The notes below the pieces were generated by a model that saw only the letters and a program-made list of their open reading frames with translations, was not told where the DNA came from and ran no database searches. Shown in pieces: positions 18,219 through 27,264 of a stretch of DNA of 64,000 nt. Made by a program: the position numbers and the translations under genes. The DNA is from Streptomyces sp. PKU-EA00015 (lineage in GTDB: Bacteria > Actinomycetota > Actinomycetes > Streptomycetales > Streptomycetaceae). The stretch covers positions 310,001 through 374,000 of the forward strand of contig NZ_JABZEE010000001.1 in NCBI RefSeq assembly GCF_013387495.1, in the 5' to 3' direction. Within the stretch, counting starts at the first letter, position 1, and each line of letters begins with the position of its first letter.

Positions 18219-19166
18219 GTGACCCTCACCGCTCCCGCGAAACCGTACGCGCCGCCCAGGCCGCCGGCCGTGCGGCGCGCCTGGCACAAGGTCTCGCCGT
18301 ACGCCTGCATCGCCCCGTTCTTCACGCTCTTCGCCGCCTTCGGCCTCTTCCCTCTCCTCTACACGGCGTTCGTGTCGCTCTACCGGGTGGAGCTCCAGAC
18401 CCCCGGCGAGATGGAGTGGCGCGGGCTCGGCAACTACACCGCGCTGCTGGGCGACGAGTTCTTCTGGACCTCGCTGCGCAACACGTTCACCATCGGGGTG
18501 CTGTCCACGGTGCCGCAGCTGGTGATGGCCCTGGGCCTGGCGCATCTGCTCAACTACCGCCTGCGCGGACGGACGTTCCTGCGCACGGTGATGCTCCTGC
18601 CGTACGCCACCTCGGTGGCCGCGGCCACGCTCGTCTTCGCCCAGCTCTTCGGCCGCGACTTCGGCCTCGTCAACTACGTCCTGGGGCTGGTGGGCATCTC
18701 GCCGGTCGACTGGCAGACCGGGACGCTCGCCTCGCAGATCGCCGTCTCCACCATCGTCATCTGGCGCTGGACGGGCTACAACGCGCTGATCTACCTGGCG
18801 GGCATGCAGTCCATCCCGGACGAGCTGTACGAGGCGGCCGAGATGGACGGGGCGTCGCGCTGGCGGCAGTTCTTCCACGTGACGCTGCCGGGCCTGCGAC
18901 CCACGATCGTCTTCACCGTCATCGTCTCCACCATCGGCGCCACCCAGCTCTTCGGCGAGCCGCTGCTGTTCGAGGGCTCCGTCTCCGGCGGCATCTCGCA
19001 CCAGTACCAGACGCTCGGCCTGTACATGTACGAGCAGGGCTGGGGCTTCTTCCACCTGGGCCGGGCCGCCGCCATCGCCTGGGTGATGTTCCTGCTGATC
19101 CTGGTGCTGGTCGGGGTCAACGCCCTGGTCACGCGCCGCCGTTCGCGCAAGGAGGCCGGCCGATGA
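18219..19166 (+). CDS. ABC sugar transporter permease (MalF/LacF type)
   Basis: The 315-residue protein has about six membrane segments and the permease EAA loop EAAEMDGASRWRQFFHVTLP, which docks with the ATPase. It forms the channel with the next gene product. The GTG at 18219 has GAAGG 8 nt upstream. It lies 114 bp after the binding-protein gene and overlaps the second permease gene by 4 nt. Confidence 0.9.
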   Translation: MTLTAPAKPYAPPRPPAVRRAWHKVSPYACIAPFFTLFAAFGLFPLLYTAFVSLYRVELQTPGEMEWRGLGNYTALLGDEFFWTSLRNTFTIGVLSTVPQLVMALGLAHLLNYRLRGRTFLRTVMLLPYATSVAAATLVFAQLFGRDFGLVNYVLGLVGISPVDWQTGTLASQIAVSTIVIWRWTGYNALIYLAGMQSIPDELYEAAEMDGASRWRQFFHVTLPGLRPTIVFTVIVSTIGATQLFGEPLLFEGSVSGGISHQYQTLGLYMYEQGWGFFHLGRAAAIAWVMFLLILVLVGVNALVTRRRSRKEAGR

Positions 19167-20071
19167 CCTCGCTCGCCGAGCCGCCGGTGAAGCAGCCGGC
19201 CACCACGACGCCCAGGGAGCGCAAACGCCGGCGGGGCCGGTCCCGCGCCGGCCGCACGATGCACGGCGGGAAGCTCGCCCACGCGATCCTGATCCTCGCG
19301 GTCCTCGTCTCCGCCTTCCCGTTCTACTGGACCATCGTCGCGGCCAGCCGGTCCAACGCCGACCTGGCCAAGGTGCCGCCGACACTGCTGCCCGGCTCCC
19401 GCCTGATCCACAACTTCGAGGCGGTGATGGAGGAGGCGGACATCGGCAAGGCGCTGCTCAACTCCTTCGTCGTGTCCTCCTCGATCACCGTCGGCACGGT
19501 CCTGTGCTGCACGCTCGCCGGGTTCGCCTTCGCCAAACTGCGCTTCCGGGGCCGGGGGGCGCTGCTCGCCGTCACGGTCGGCACGATGATGATCCCGCCG
19601 CAGCTCGGCGTCATCCCGCTGTTCATGCTGATCGCCGAACTCCAGTGGGTGAACCAGCTGCAGGCCGTGATCCTGCCCGGACTCGTCTCCGCCTTCGGGG
19701 TGTTCTTCATGCGGCAGTTCCTGGTCCAGTCCCTGCCGGACGAGCTGATCGAGGCCGCTCGGGTGGACGGGGCCTCCACGGCCAGGATCTTCTGGTCGAT
19801 CGTGGTGCCCGTCGCCCGGCCGGGAATGGCCGTGCTCGGCATGCTGACCTTCATGGCCGCCTGGAACGACTTCTTCTGGCCGATCGTCGCCCTCTCCTCG
19901 CAGGAGCCGACCGTCCAGGTCGCGCTGCGCCAGCTCGGCGGCGGCTATGTCCACGACCAGTCCGTGATCATGGCGGGCACCCTGCTCGGCACGCTGCCGG
20001 TGCTGCTGGTCTTCGGGCTGCTGGGCCGGCAGATCGTCGGCGGCATCATGCAGGGCGCGGTCAAGGGCTGA
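19163..20071 (+). CDS. ABC sugar transporter permease (MalG/LacG type)
   Basis: The 302-residue protein carries a basic N-terminal cytoplasmic tail, six likely membrane segments and the EAA loop [20 protein letters not shown]. Its ATG (19163) overlaps the TGA of the preceding permease gene as ATGA, and AAGGAGG lies 7 nt upstream, so translation is coupled and the two subunits should be made in equal amounts. The beta-glucosidase gene begins 52 bp later. Confidence 0.9.
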   Translation: MTSLAEPPVKQPATTTPRERKRRRGRSRAGRTMHGGKLAHAILILAVLVSAFPFYWTIVAASRSNADLAKVPPTLLPGSRLIHNFEAVMEEADIGKALLNSFVVSSSITVGTVLCCTLAGFAFAKLRFRGRGALLAVTVGTMMIPPQLGVIPLFMLIAELQWVNQLQAVILPGLVSAFGVFFMRQFLVQSLPDELIEAARVDGASTARIFWSIVVPVARPGMAVLGMLTFMAAWNDFFWPIVALSSQEPTVQVALRQLGGGYVHDQSVIMAGTLLGTLPVLLVFGLLGRQIVGGIMQGAVKG

Positions 20072-20123
20072 CCCCGCGATTTCCCTCTCGTACGACGTCT
20101 CACTCCTGGGAGTTTTCATCCTC

Positions 20124-21495
<1,372 letters not shown>

Positions 21496-21524
<29 letters not shown>

Positions 21525-22383
21525 GCCGGCCGGCCCGGCGGACCTCGCGCCGGGCCCGCCGGGCGAGCGGCAGGTAGCGCAGCCGCTCGGGGAGCAGGGG
21601 CACCACGACCCGCACGACGCGGCAGAACCGGCGCAGGGCGCGCTCCTGTTCGTCCGTCCAGTCCATGCCGATGGCCTCGCGGGCGTCGGGCGGCATCAGC
21701 CCGACGGTCATGAAGCGGCGGAAGCGGGCGAGCGGGGGCAGCAGCACGGGCCACAGGGTCCGCAGGACGAGCCGCAGGAGCAGCGGGCCCCGGTCGGGAG
21801 GCGGCACCCGCTGGTGCACGTCGACGAGTTCGCGTACGACGACGGTCGCCTCCAGCTCGTCGGCGAGCACCTTGCGGTAGTAGGGCCAGAACTCCTCGAT
21901 GCTCTGCGGCATGTCCCGGTCGTGGATGCCGAGGACGCGGCCGACCTGGAGCCACTCGGCGTACAGCTGCCGCTCCTCGGCCTCGGTGAGCGGGCGCACC
22001 AGGTAGCGGGCGGCGTGCCGGTAGACGGGGAAGCCGGTGGCGTGGACCCAGGAGTAGTGGGCGGGGTCGAGGGCGTGGTAGCGGCGGCCGTGGGCGTCGG
22101 TGCCCTGGATGGTGCGGTGCAGCGCGCGCAGCCGCCGGCCCTCGGCGGCCGCTTCCTCGCCGCCGTAGATCCACAGCTGGAGCGAGCGCAGGGAGCGTTC
22201 GCCGCGGCCCCAGGGGTCGGTGCGGAAGACGGAGTGCTCGTCGACGCCCGCTCCGACGGCCGGGTGAGCGACCTGGAGCGTGAGCGCGGCGGGGAGCATC
22301 AGCAGGGCCCGCACGTCCCCGGCGAGGCTCCACAGCACCCCGCCGGGCGGGGGCGGGTCGACGGGTGCTGCGGCCCTGCTCAT
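21496..22383 (-). CDS. Oxygenase MpaB family protein (DUF2236)
   Basis: The 295-residue protein matches the MpaB/latex-clearing-protein fold: [20 protein letters not shown] near the N-terminus, [18 protein letters not shown], and [18 protein letters not shown]. MpaB of Penicillium and rubber oxygenase Lcp are relatives; most bacterial members have no known substrate. Conserved arginine and histidine residues that ligate heme in the family are probably those in [18 protein letters not shown]. The ATG at 22383 precedes a proline-rich start. The 3' end overlaps the GH1 gene by 29 bp in a tail-to-tail arrangement. Confidence 0.85.
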
Positions 22384-22550
22384 GAGGTTCTCCAGGTGGT
22401 GCCGAGGTCCGGTTTTCCGGTGTGACGGTCACCTTCCAGTGTGACTCACCACCCCGTGAAAACGGACCGGGGGATGTCGGGGCTGCGGTACGGCGCTGCT
22501 GTACAGCACCAGCGCCCGGAGCGGTGGGACCTTCCGCCTAAGCTGCGCCC

Positions 22551-22983
22551 ATGTGGAAAGAAGCCGCTGCTGGAGCCTCGCCTGACGTCGAGTTCCGGGC
22601 ACCCGTGGACGCGACCGCTCTGGCTGAGGCGGACCGGCGCCTTGGGCGCGTCTTGCCGGCGCAACTGAGCGCCCTGCTGATGGAGACGAACGGGGTAGTA
22701 AGCGAGTACCGGGACCGACGTCGTCTGGTCCCTGGATCGGATTGTGGAGCAGAACCTGCTGTTCTGGTCCCCCGATGCGTTCCCGGGCCTGTACATGCCC
22801 TTTGATCCGCTGCTGTTCTTCGGCGACAACAGCGGCGGCGACCAATTCGCCTTCGTCCTTACGCCCGAGCGTTCGGACATCTTCGTCTGGGACCACGAGA
22901 ATGACAGTCGGCTGTGGGCTGCAAGGAGACTGGAGGACTACCTGCACCGCTCCCTCGCGGGCGACGGCGACTGGTGGCGGTAG
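22551..22983 (+). pseudogene. SMI1/KNR4 (SUKH) family protein, frameshifted
   Basis: The first frame (from ATG 22551) reads a SUKH-like start with VDATALAEADRRLGRVLPAQ, LSALLMETNGVVSEY, then falls apart. If one C of the CC at 22709-22710 is removed, the reading continues GTDVVWSLDRIVEQNLLFWS, FGDNSGGDQFAFVL and FVWDHENDSRLWAARRLEDY to the stop at 22983, a normal SMI1/KNR4 ending of about 143 residues in total. SUKH proteins include immunity proteins against secreted nuclease toxins. It is either a recent pseudogene or a single-base sequencing error. Confidence 0.8.
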
Positions 22984-23102
22984 CCACTTGAAAGACATGC
23001 CGGCCTCTGCGTCCCCGCTCCGATTCGCTGGCGTTGGTGTCCGCCGTTGATGTCATCCGCAGTCCGCCGGGAGCATCATGCGCTCCGCCGTTGCGTCGGC
23101 AG

Positions 23103-23753
23103 TCACGGGGACCACGCCGCTTTCGGGTCACTGAAGAGCGTGTCAGGTGAGGCAAGGAGGGTGGTGCGGAGCGAGGCGTCCATCCAAGCGGGATCGACTG
23201 GAACACCCATCATGCGTTCCATCAGCGCAAAGGATTCGGCGCACAGCGTCTCCATGCGAAACGCGACGTCTTCCGCCCAGGCGGGGACCTCCAGCTGGCG
23301 GTCCCTCCAGGTCGCGTCCTCCAGGCCAAAGGGATCGAACATACCGTCCACTCGGCCATCGACCGCGTGCATGACCTGATAGCGGGCGTTGATGTTCCGG
23401 TGCACGCTGAAGAACTCGCCGCCGTCCACCGAGGCTCGCCTGGCGATCTCCGGAATGCTGCCGTGGTAACCCCACTCGATGGCGATGACGTGCTTCCCGA
23501 CGGTAGCCACGCGCAGTAGCTCGTAGTCGGGGTAGGGGTGACCGACCTGTTCGTCGACCGCTTCAGCGAATGTCATCATCCGAGACGCTGCCGGATCACC
23601 GCCGAAAGCGCGGATCACGTCGTCCTCGGTCTTCCCCGAGATCACGGAGAAGGTGTAGGCCTCCGGCTCGTCTGCATCAGCCCACGCGTACTGGGCAACG
23701 AGGTCATCCCACAATGCCGTGCCTCTCCCCGCTCCGCTGTCCGCTTCAGTCAC
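23103..23753 (-). CDS. DUF6461 domain protein
   Basis: The 216-residue protein reads AYTFSVISGKTEDDVIRAFGGD near the N-terminus, then HVIAIEWGYHGSIPEIARRAS, FFSVHRNINARYQVMHAVDG and a C-terminal helix ESFALMERMMGVPVDPAWM. This is the layout of DUF6461, a family found in Streptomyces and often near immunity or defence genes. No catalytic motif or signal peptide is visible and the function is unknown. It lies between a broken SUKH gene and a tRNA scar, in an accessory patch. Confidence 0.7.
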   Translation of the reverse strand: MTEADSGAGRGTALWDDLVAQYAWADADEPEAYTFSVISGKTEDDVIRAFGGDPAASRMMTFAEAVDEQVGHPYPDYELLRVATVGKHVIAIEWGYHGSIPEIARRASVDGGEFFSVHRNINARYQVMHAVDGRVDGMFDPFGLEDATWRDRQLEVPAWAEDVAFRMETLCAESFALMERMMGVPVDPAWMDASLRTTLLASPDTLFSDPKAAWSP

Positions 23754-23960
23754 CGTGGCGCTGCACTCTACAGAGAGGTCGGTGAAGCGGCGTTGGGCGG
23801 GAGCTCGGCCACCGCATCAGGTGTGCTCGCTCCAGCCGCGCGCCCGGCGGAGCCGGGGCCAGGAGCGGGGCGGAGCCAGGAGCGCAGGCCCGGCCGGGGG
23901 CCGGGCCGCGCGCGGCTCCCTCGGCATCTGGCACGGGCGCGAGACGCCTGGATCGGTCTA

Positions 23961-23997
23961 GACAACAAAGAAGCCCCGGGCCGCTGGCCTGGGACTT
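23961..23997 (-). terminator. Terminator downstream of the tRNA-Gly remnant
   Basis: On the minus strand AAGTCCCAGGCC and GGCCCGGGGCTT pair (one G-U, one mismatch) around a 3-nt loop, followed by CTTTGTTGTC. It sits 5 nt past the CCA end of the tRNA fragment, as expected for the tRNA gene's own terminator. Confidence 0.7.
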
Positions 23998-24002
23998 TCT
24001 CG

Positions 24003-24046
24003 TGGAGCGGGTGACGGGAATCGAACCCGCGCTCTGAACTTGGGAA
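24003..24046 (-). other. 3' fragment of tRNA-Gly(CCC): probable attachment site of an integrated element
   Basis: The minus strand carries 44 nt of a tRNA, from the anticodon loop TTCCCAA (anticodon CCC) through the T arm (GCGGG TTCGATT CCCGT) to CACCCGCTCCA. The 3' acceptor strand would pair with GCGGGTG, and the discriminator is U, as in Streptomyces tRNA-Gly. The 5' half (acceptor strand, D arm, 5' anticodon stem) is absent; unrelated sequence follows from 24047. Elements that integrate into tRNA genes leave exactly this kind of 3' duplicate at one end. Confidence 0.85.
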
Positions 24047-24156
24047 TAACCGTACCTCCGGGCGAAGTTGGCGACCTGACCAGCGGCAACGGGTGCCAGG
24101 GGGAAGCCTTGGGCTCTTCCCGGTACCCGCTGTTGACCGTGGCCTACCGACCTGTC

Positions 24157-24183
24157 GGGCACGCATCGGGCACGGAAGGGCAC
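24157..24183. repeat. Three helically phased GGGCAC repeats, possible integrase arm sites
   Basis: GGGCAC occurs at 24157, 24168 and 24178, spaced 11 and 10 bp, about 110 bp from the tRNA fragment on its element side. Short direct repeats with one-turn spacing beside a core site are typical arm-type binding sites of tyrosine integrases. No integrase gene is in the window. Confidence 0.45.
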
Positions 24184-24257
24184 GTGGAAAACGTAATACC
24201 GTGCTGCCCGCAGGGAGTCGTGAGCGTACCGTCGGCCTGGTCACGTGGGGGGAGGCT

Positions 24258-24653
24258 GTGTTGTACGCACACGAGGTGATCCTGAACGAACTCGCACAAG
24301 GGCTCAGATCCACGGCTGAGGGTGTCGAGTGGTTCGACAGCCTGCCGGAGGATGACCAGCGCAAGGCCTTGCACACACTAGTGCTGTTCTGCGGGCAGGC
24401 CCGTGCCCGCGAGGGCGATGTTCCGGAGAGTATCGCGCGCTCTGGAATCCGCCCCACCCACACGCCTGCGGTGATGCTCACGAAGTGGCGCTTCGGGATG
24501 GAAGACCTCCCGGCCTATGAACTCACCAAGTCATTTCGCCTGCTCGTCGCCCTCTTCAGCATCGCGGACACCCGCAGGCGGGCGCTGCACTGCGCCGGCG
24601 GATGCGGTCACGAGTGGCACAACTTGTCGGCTCAGTCAAAGGATCCAACCTAG
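24258..24653 (+). CDS. DUF5958 family protein
   Basis: The 131-residue protein reads VILNELAQGLRSTAEGVEWF, LPEDDQRKALHTLVLFCGQA, SIARSGIRPTHTPAVML, KSFRLLVALFSIADTRRR and ends with a CAGGCGHEWHNL motif, matching DUF5958, a Streptomyces family of unknown function. The C-terminal Cys/His cluster could bind metal. The start is the GTG at 24258 or the TTG at 24261; the GGGGAGG just upstream is better spaced for the TTG. It stands alone beside the tRNA scar and is likely cargo of a former element. A hairpin terminator overlaps its stop codon. Confidence 0.75.
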   Translation: MLYAHEVILNELAQGLRSTAEGVEWFDSLPEDDQRKALHTLVLFCGQARAREGDVPESIARSGIRPTHTPAVMLTKWRFGMEDLPAYELTKSFRLLVALFSIADTRRRALHCAGGCGHEWHNLSAQSKDPT

Positions 24654-24672
24654 GGCTACTTCTTGCCCTAGG
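24649..24672 (+). terminator. Hairpin at the end of the DUF5958 gene
   Basis: CCTAGGGC and GCCCTAGG pair perfectly around TACTTCTT and are followed by GTCTTTCGTTT. The stem includes the TAG stop codon, and its right arm merges with the left end of the MITE-like element. Confidence 0.6.
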
Positions 24673-24834
24673 GTCTTTCGTTTGGATCAGGCCGGATCAG
24701 TGAGCGGGGGCTGGTGCGTGCGATCGCAAGGCGGAGGAGGGAGACAATGGCGGAGCCATGGCGACCGACGACAACGCGGCGAGCGTGCGTGCCAGACCCC
24801 GCGAGCCCGGCATGATCCAAACGAGAGGCCCTAG
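24668..24834. mobile_element. MITE-like element with IS5-type ends and CTAG target duplications
   Basis: CTAG at 24668-24671 and 24831-24834 flank a 159-bp segment. Its ends are inverted repeats: GGTCTTTCGTTTGGATCA on the left and, read on the other strand, GGCCTCTCGTTTGGATCA on the right. The match extends to about 25 bp with three mismatches. A 4-bp CTAG duplication is characteristic of the IS5 subgroup. The interior is too short for a transposase, so this is a non-autonomous or internally deleted copy. Confidence 0.75.
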
Positions 24835-24983
24835 GTCTTCGAGCGATCTCGGCGGGCTGCGTTTTCGCTGGCACAGGCGCTGGTCGGCGGCCGCCAACCA
24901 GTCGTCATCGGCCCAGGCGTCTACCCGTTGGGTCCCGCCAGGCGGCGTCCCCCGGGGTGCGCCGGGTGTTACAGCGGTTGATG

Positions 24984-25613
24984 TCAGATGCTGATGTCAC
25001 TGGGCCTGGCGTCGAGGCGACGCCAACGTACGCCGTCGTTGTCCGGCTGCACGTTGCTGTGCCTTCGACGGCGGCCTAGGAGACTGCCTTGCTCCTCCTT
25101 GAGCCGGATGAATGCCTGTCGCGCGTACCGGGCCAGCTCCTCGGCAGGAAACGGCACACTGGAGAGATGCTGCGTGTGATCGCCACTTGCCCATTTGGCT
25201 ACCACGATCTCGTACCCAGAGACATGGACGCTCAACTCAAGCAAAACCGGCGGTACCTGCGACTCAGCGAGGAGGTCTGCCTTGGTGACGACGATGTCGC
25301 GCATGGCCCGGATGTTCGGCAAGAACACCGTGGTAACCCACAACCGCCACTCCGCCAGCTCCTCATCCGTCGGGGACTCGCCACCAACGGCAAAGGGAGA
25401 GCGCCCGTCAGGTCGCGTCGAGGTGCGCTCCATGAACGTATTAAAAATTCGGGTGTTGGTCTCCGTAAGCGCGAAGAGGGGCCCGTAGAAGTCGCTGAGC
25501 TGGCGGTTCACCCGCAAAAGCCGTTCCTGACGCTGTGTCAGTCGTACGCTGTTGAGATAAGTCGCGAGGTAGCCGACGAATGCCAAAGCGATGGTGACAA
25601 CCGTTGCACTCAT
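24984..25613 (-). CDS. Hypothetical protein with N-terminal membrane anchor
   Basis: The 209-residue protein starts with one membrane segment (ATVVTIALAFVGYLATYLNS), followed by an amphipathic region (RLTQRQERLLRVNRQLSDFYGPLFAL) and a helical soluble domain with RLWVTTVFLPNIRAMRDIVV and AEELARYARQAFIRLKEEQG. The C-terminus is basic. The pattern suggests a membrane-tethered cytoplasmic domain. I do not recognise the family. Codon use is less extreme than in the flanking core genes, in line with the accessory patch. Confidence 0.65.
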   Translation of the reverse strand: MSATVVTIALAFVGYLATYLNSVRLTQRQERLLRVNRQLSDFYGPLFALTETNTRIFNTFMERTSTRPDGRSPFAVGGESPTDEELAEWRLWVTTVFLPNIRAMRDIVVTKADLLAESQVPPVLLELSVHVSGYEIVVAKWASGDHTQHLSSVPFPAEELARYARQAFIRLKEEQGSLLGRRRRHSNVQPDNDGVRWRRLDARPSDISI

Positions 25614-26141
25614 GACCGAGATGGTAGAGGTCGGCAGGTCCTCCGAACCCCGATTCCACGACCGGTCCTCGTCCTGACCCCGTCAGGTGTCCCACGCGGG
25701 CGACGTATACGCCAGCACCGGCGATTGGCGGGCACCCTTCGCTCCCCGACGGGGACAACGGGAACCTGGCCCAGTGTCAAGAGTGTGCGACGCCTGAAGC
25801 GGTCCTGACAGCACAAGGGCCCAGGTTGGGGATCATCTCCCTGGCCGGGCCTTCGTCTTGGAGCGGGCGGCAGGGCGAGCGGCCTCTCGATGAAGAAAGT
25901 TGGCGCGATGCGCATGGCCGTATGCCTGGCGACGCATGCCCTGCGTTCGCCATGCCAACCGAGCGGAGTACGGGGCGCCCAGGTGCACGATCGGGGCACG
26001 GAGCGGGGAACGGAGCCAATCGTTGCGCCTGGGGAAAGGAAGTGGGCGCCTGGCTATTACCTGGAGGTAACTTCTGCTGGTTTGATGTGCGGCGCCGGTC
26101 GTACGGCCGGCTCCGAACCCCCACCGGAAACAGGAGATCCT
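25614..26141. promoter_or_regulatory. Intergenic region with palindrome upstream of the sphingomyelinase gene
   Basis: I see no gene here. A 14-bp palindrome, TTACCTGGAGGTAA (26057-26070), lies 72 bp before the sphingomyelinase start and is the only clear regulatory-looking site; it could be an operator. The rest shows no recognisable feature. Confidence 0.4.
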
Positions 26142-27131
26142 GTGCTGAACTCCGCGCTCCGCCGCATCCCCGGCGCAGCCCTGACCGCCGTGCTCGCCGC
26201 CACCACCCTGGCCGCGACCGCACCGTCGGCAGTCGCCGCACCCACCGCGGACACCCCGCGACTGAAGGTGCTCACGTACAACGCGTTCCTGTTCAGCAAG
26301 TCGCTCTACCCCAACTGGGGCCAGGACCACCGGGCGGCCGCCATACCCTCGGCTCCCTTCTTCCAGGGCCACGACGTGGTCGTGCTCCAGGAGGCGTTCG
26401 ACAACTCCTCGTCGGACGCGCTCAAGAGCAGGGCGGCGGACCGGTATCCGCACCAGACGCCGGTGATGGGCCGCAGCAGGGACGGCTGGGACGCGACGAG
26501 CGGCGCGTACTCGGCGACGACGCCCGAGGACGGCGGTGTCACGGTCCTGAGCAAGTGGCCGATCGTGCGCAAGGAACAGTACGTCTACCAGGACGCCTGC
26601 GGTGCGGACTGGTACTCCAACAAGGGGTTCGTCTACACGGTCCTCGACGTGAACGGCACGAGGGTCCACGTCGTGGGTACGCACGCACAGTCGACGGATC
26701 CGGGGTGCGACGCGGGCGAGGCGGCCGACATGCGCAGCCGTCAGTTCCGCGCGGTGGACACGTTCCTGGACGCCAAGAACATCCCGGCGTCCGAACAGGT
26801 GATCGTGGCGGGCGACTTCAACGTCGACTCCCGTACGCCGGAGTACACGCGGATGCTCGCCGACGGCGGTTTCGCCGGGGCGGACGCGCGGACCGGGCAC
26901 CCGTACTCCTTCGACACGCAGGAGAACTCGATCGCCGCCGACCGCTACCCCGACGACCCGCGCGAGGATCTGGACTACGTGCTGCACCGGGCGGGGCACG
27001 CGAGGCCCGCGGGCTGGACCAATGAGGTGATCAAGGAGCAGAGTGCGCCCTGGTCGGTCTCCAGCTGGGGCACCACGTACACGTACACCAACCTGTCCGA
27101 CCACTATCCGGTGATTGCCTCCAGCCGGTAA
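26142..27131 (+). CDS. Secreted sphingomyelin phosphodiesterase-like protein
   Basis: The 329-residue protein has a signal peptide (about 1-32, ending AVAAP) and an endonuclease/exonuclease/phosphatase fold: LKVLTYNAFLFSKSL at the start, VVVLQEAFDN with the metal-binding glutamate, VHVVGTHAQS, VIVAGDFNVD with the Asp/Asn pair, and LSDHYPVIAS with the catalytic histidine at the end. Bacterial neutral sphingomyelinases have this order and length, and hydrolyse sphingomyelin to ceramide and phosphocholine. The GTG at 26142 has AGGAG 5 nt upstream. Substrate is inferred from family resemblance. Confidence 0.88.
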   Translation: MLNSALRRIPGAALTAVLAATTLAATAPSAVAAPTADTPRLKVLTYNAFLFSKSLYPNWGQDHRAAAIPSAPFFQGHDVVVLQEAFDNSSSDALKSRAADRYPHQTPVMGRSRDGWDATSGAYSATTPEDGGVTVLSKWPIVRKEQYVYQDACGADWYSNKGFVYTVLDVNGTRVHVVGTHAQSTDPGCDAGEAADMRSRQFRAVDTFLDAKNIPASEQVIVAGDFNVDSRTPEYTRMLADGGFAGADARTGHPYSFDTQENSIAADRYPDDPREDLDYVLHRAGHARPAGWTNEVIKEQSAPWSVSSWGTTYTYTNLSDHYPVIASSR

Positions 27132-27195
27132 GCGCAAGCGCGCGGCGGCACCCTTGTATCAGTGTCAGGGCCATGCCACATTGAGTCCGCAGTTC

Positions 27196-27210
27196 GGACT
27201 GGTCCAGTCC
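27196..27210. promoter_or_regulatory. Palindrome upstream of the serine protease gene
   Basis: GGACTGGTCCAGTCC is a perfect 7+1+7 inverted repeat, 54 bp before the protease start codon. The TGGTCCAG core is like repeats in Streptomyces chitinase promoters and the DasR-type sequence ACTGGTCTAGACCA, but the match is only partial. Confidence 0.5.
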
Positions 27211-27264
27211 ACATTGCCGTCCCCACGGCAAGCCCCCCACGGACTCGTAGAAGGAGAAGCCCTG

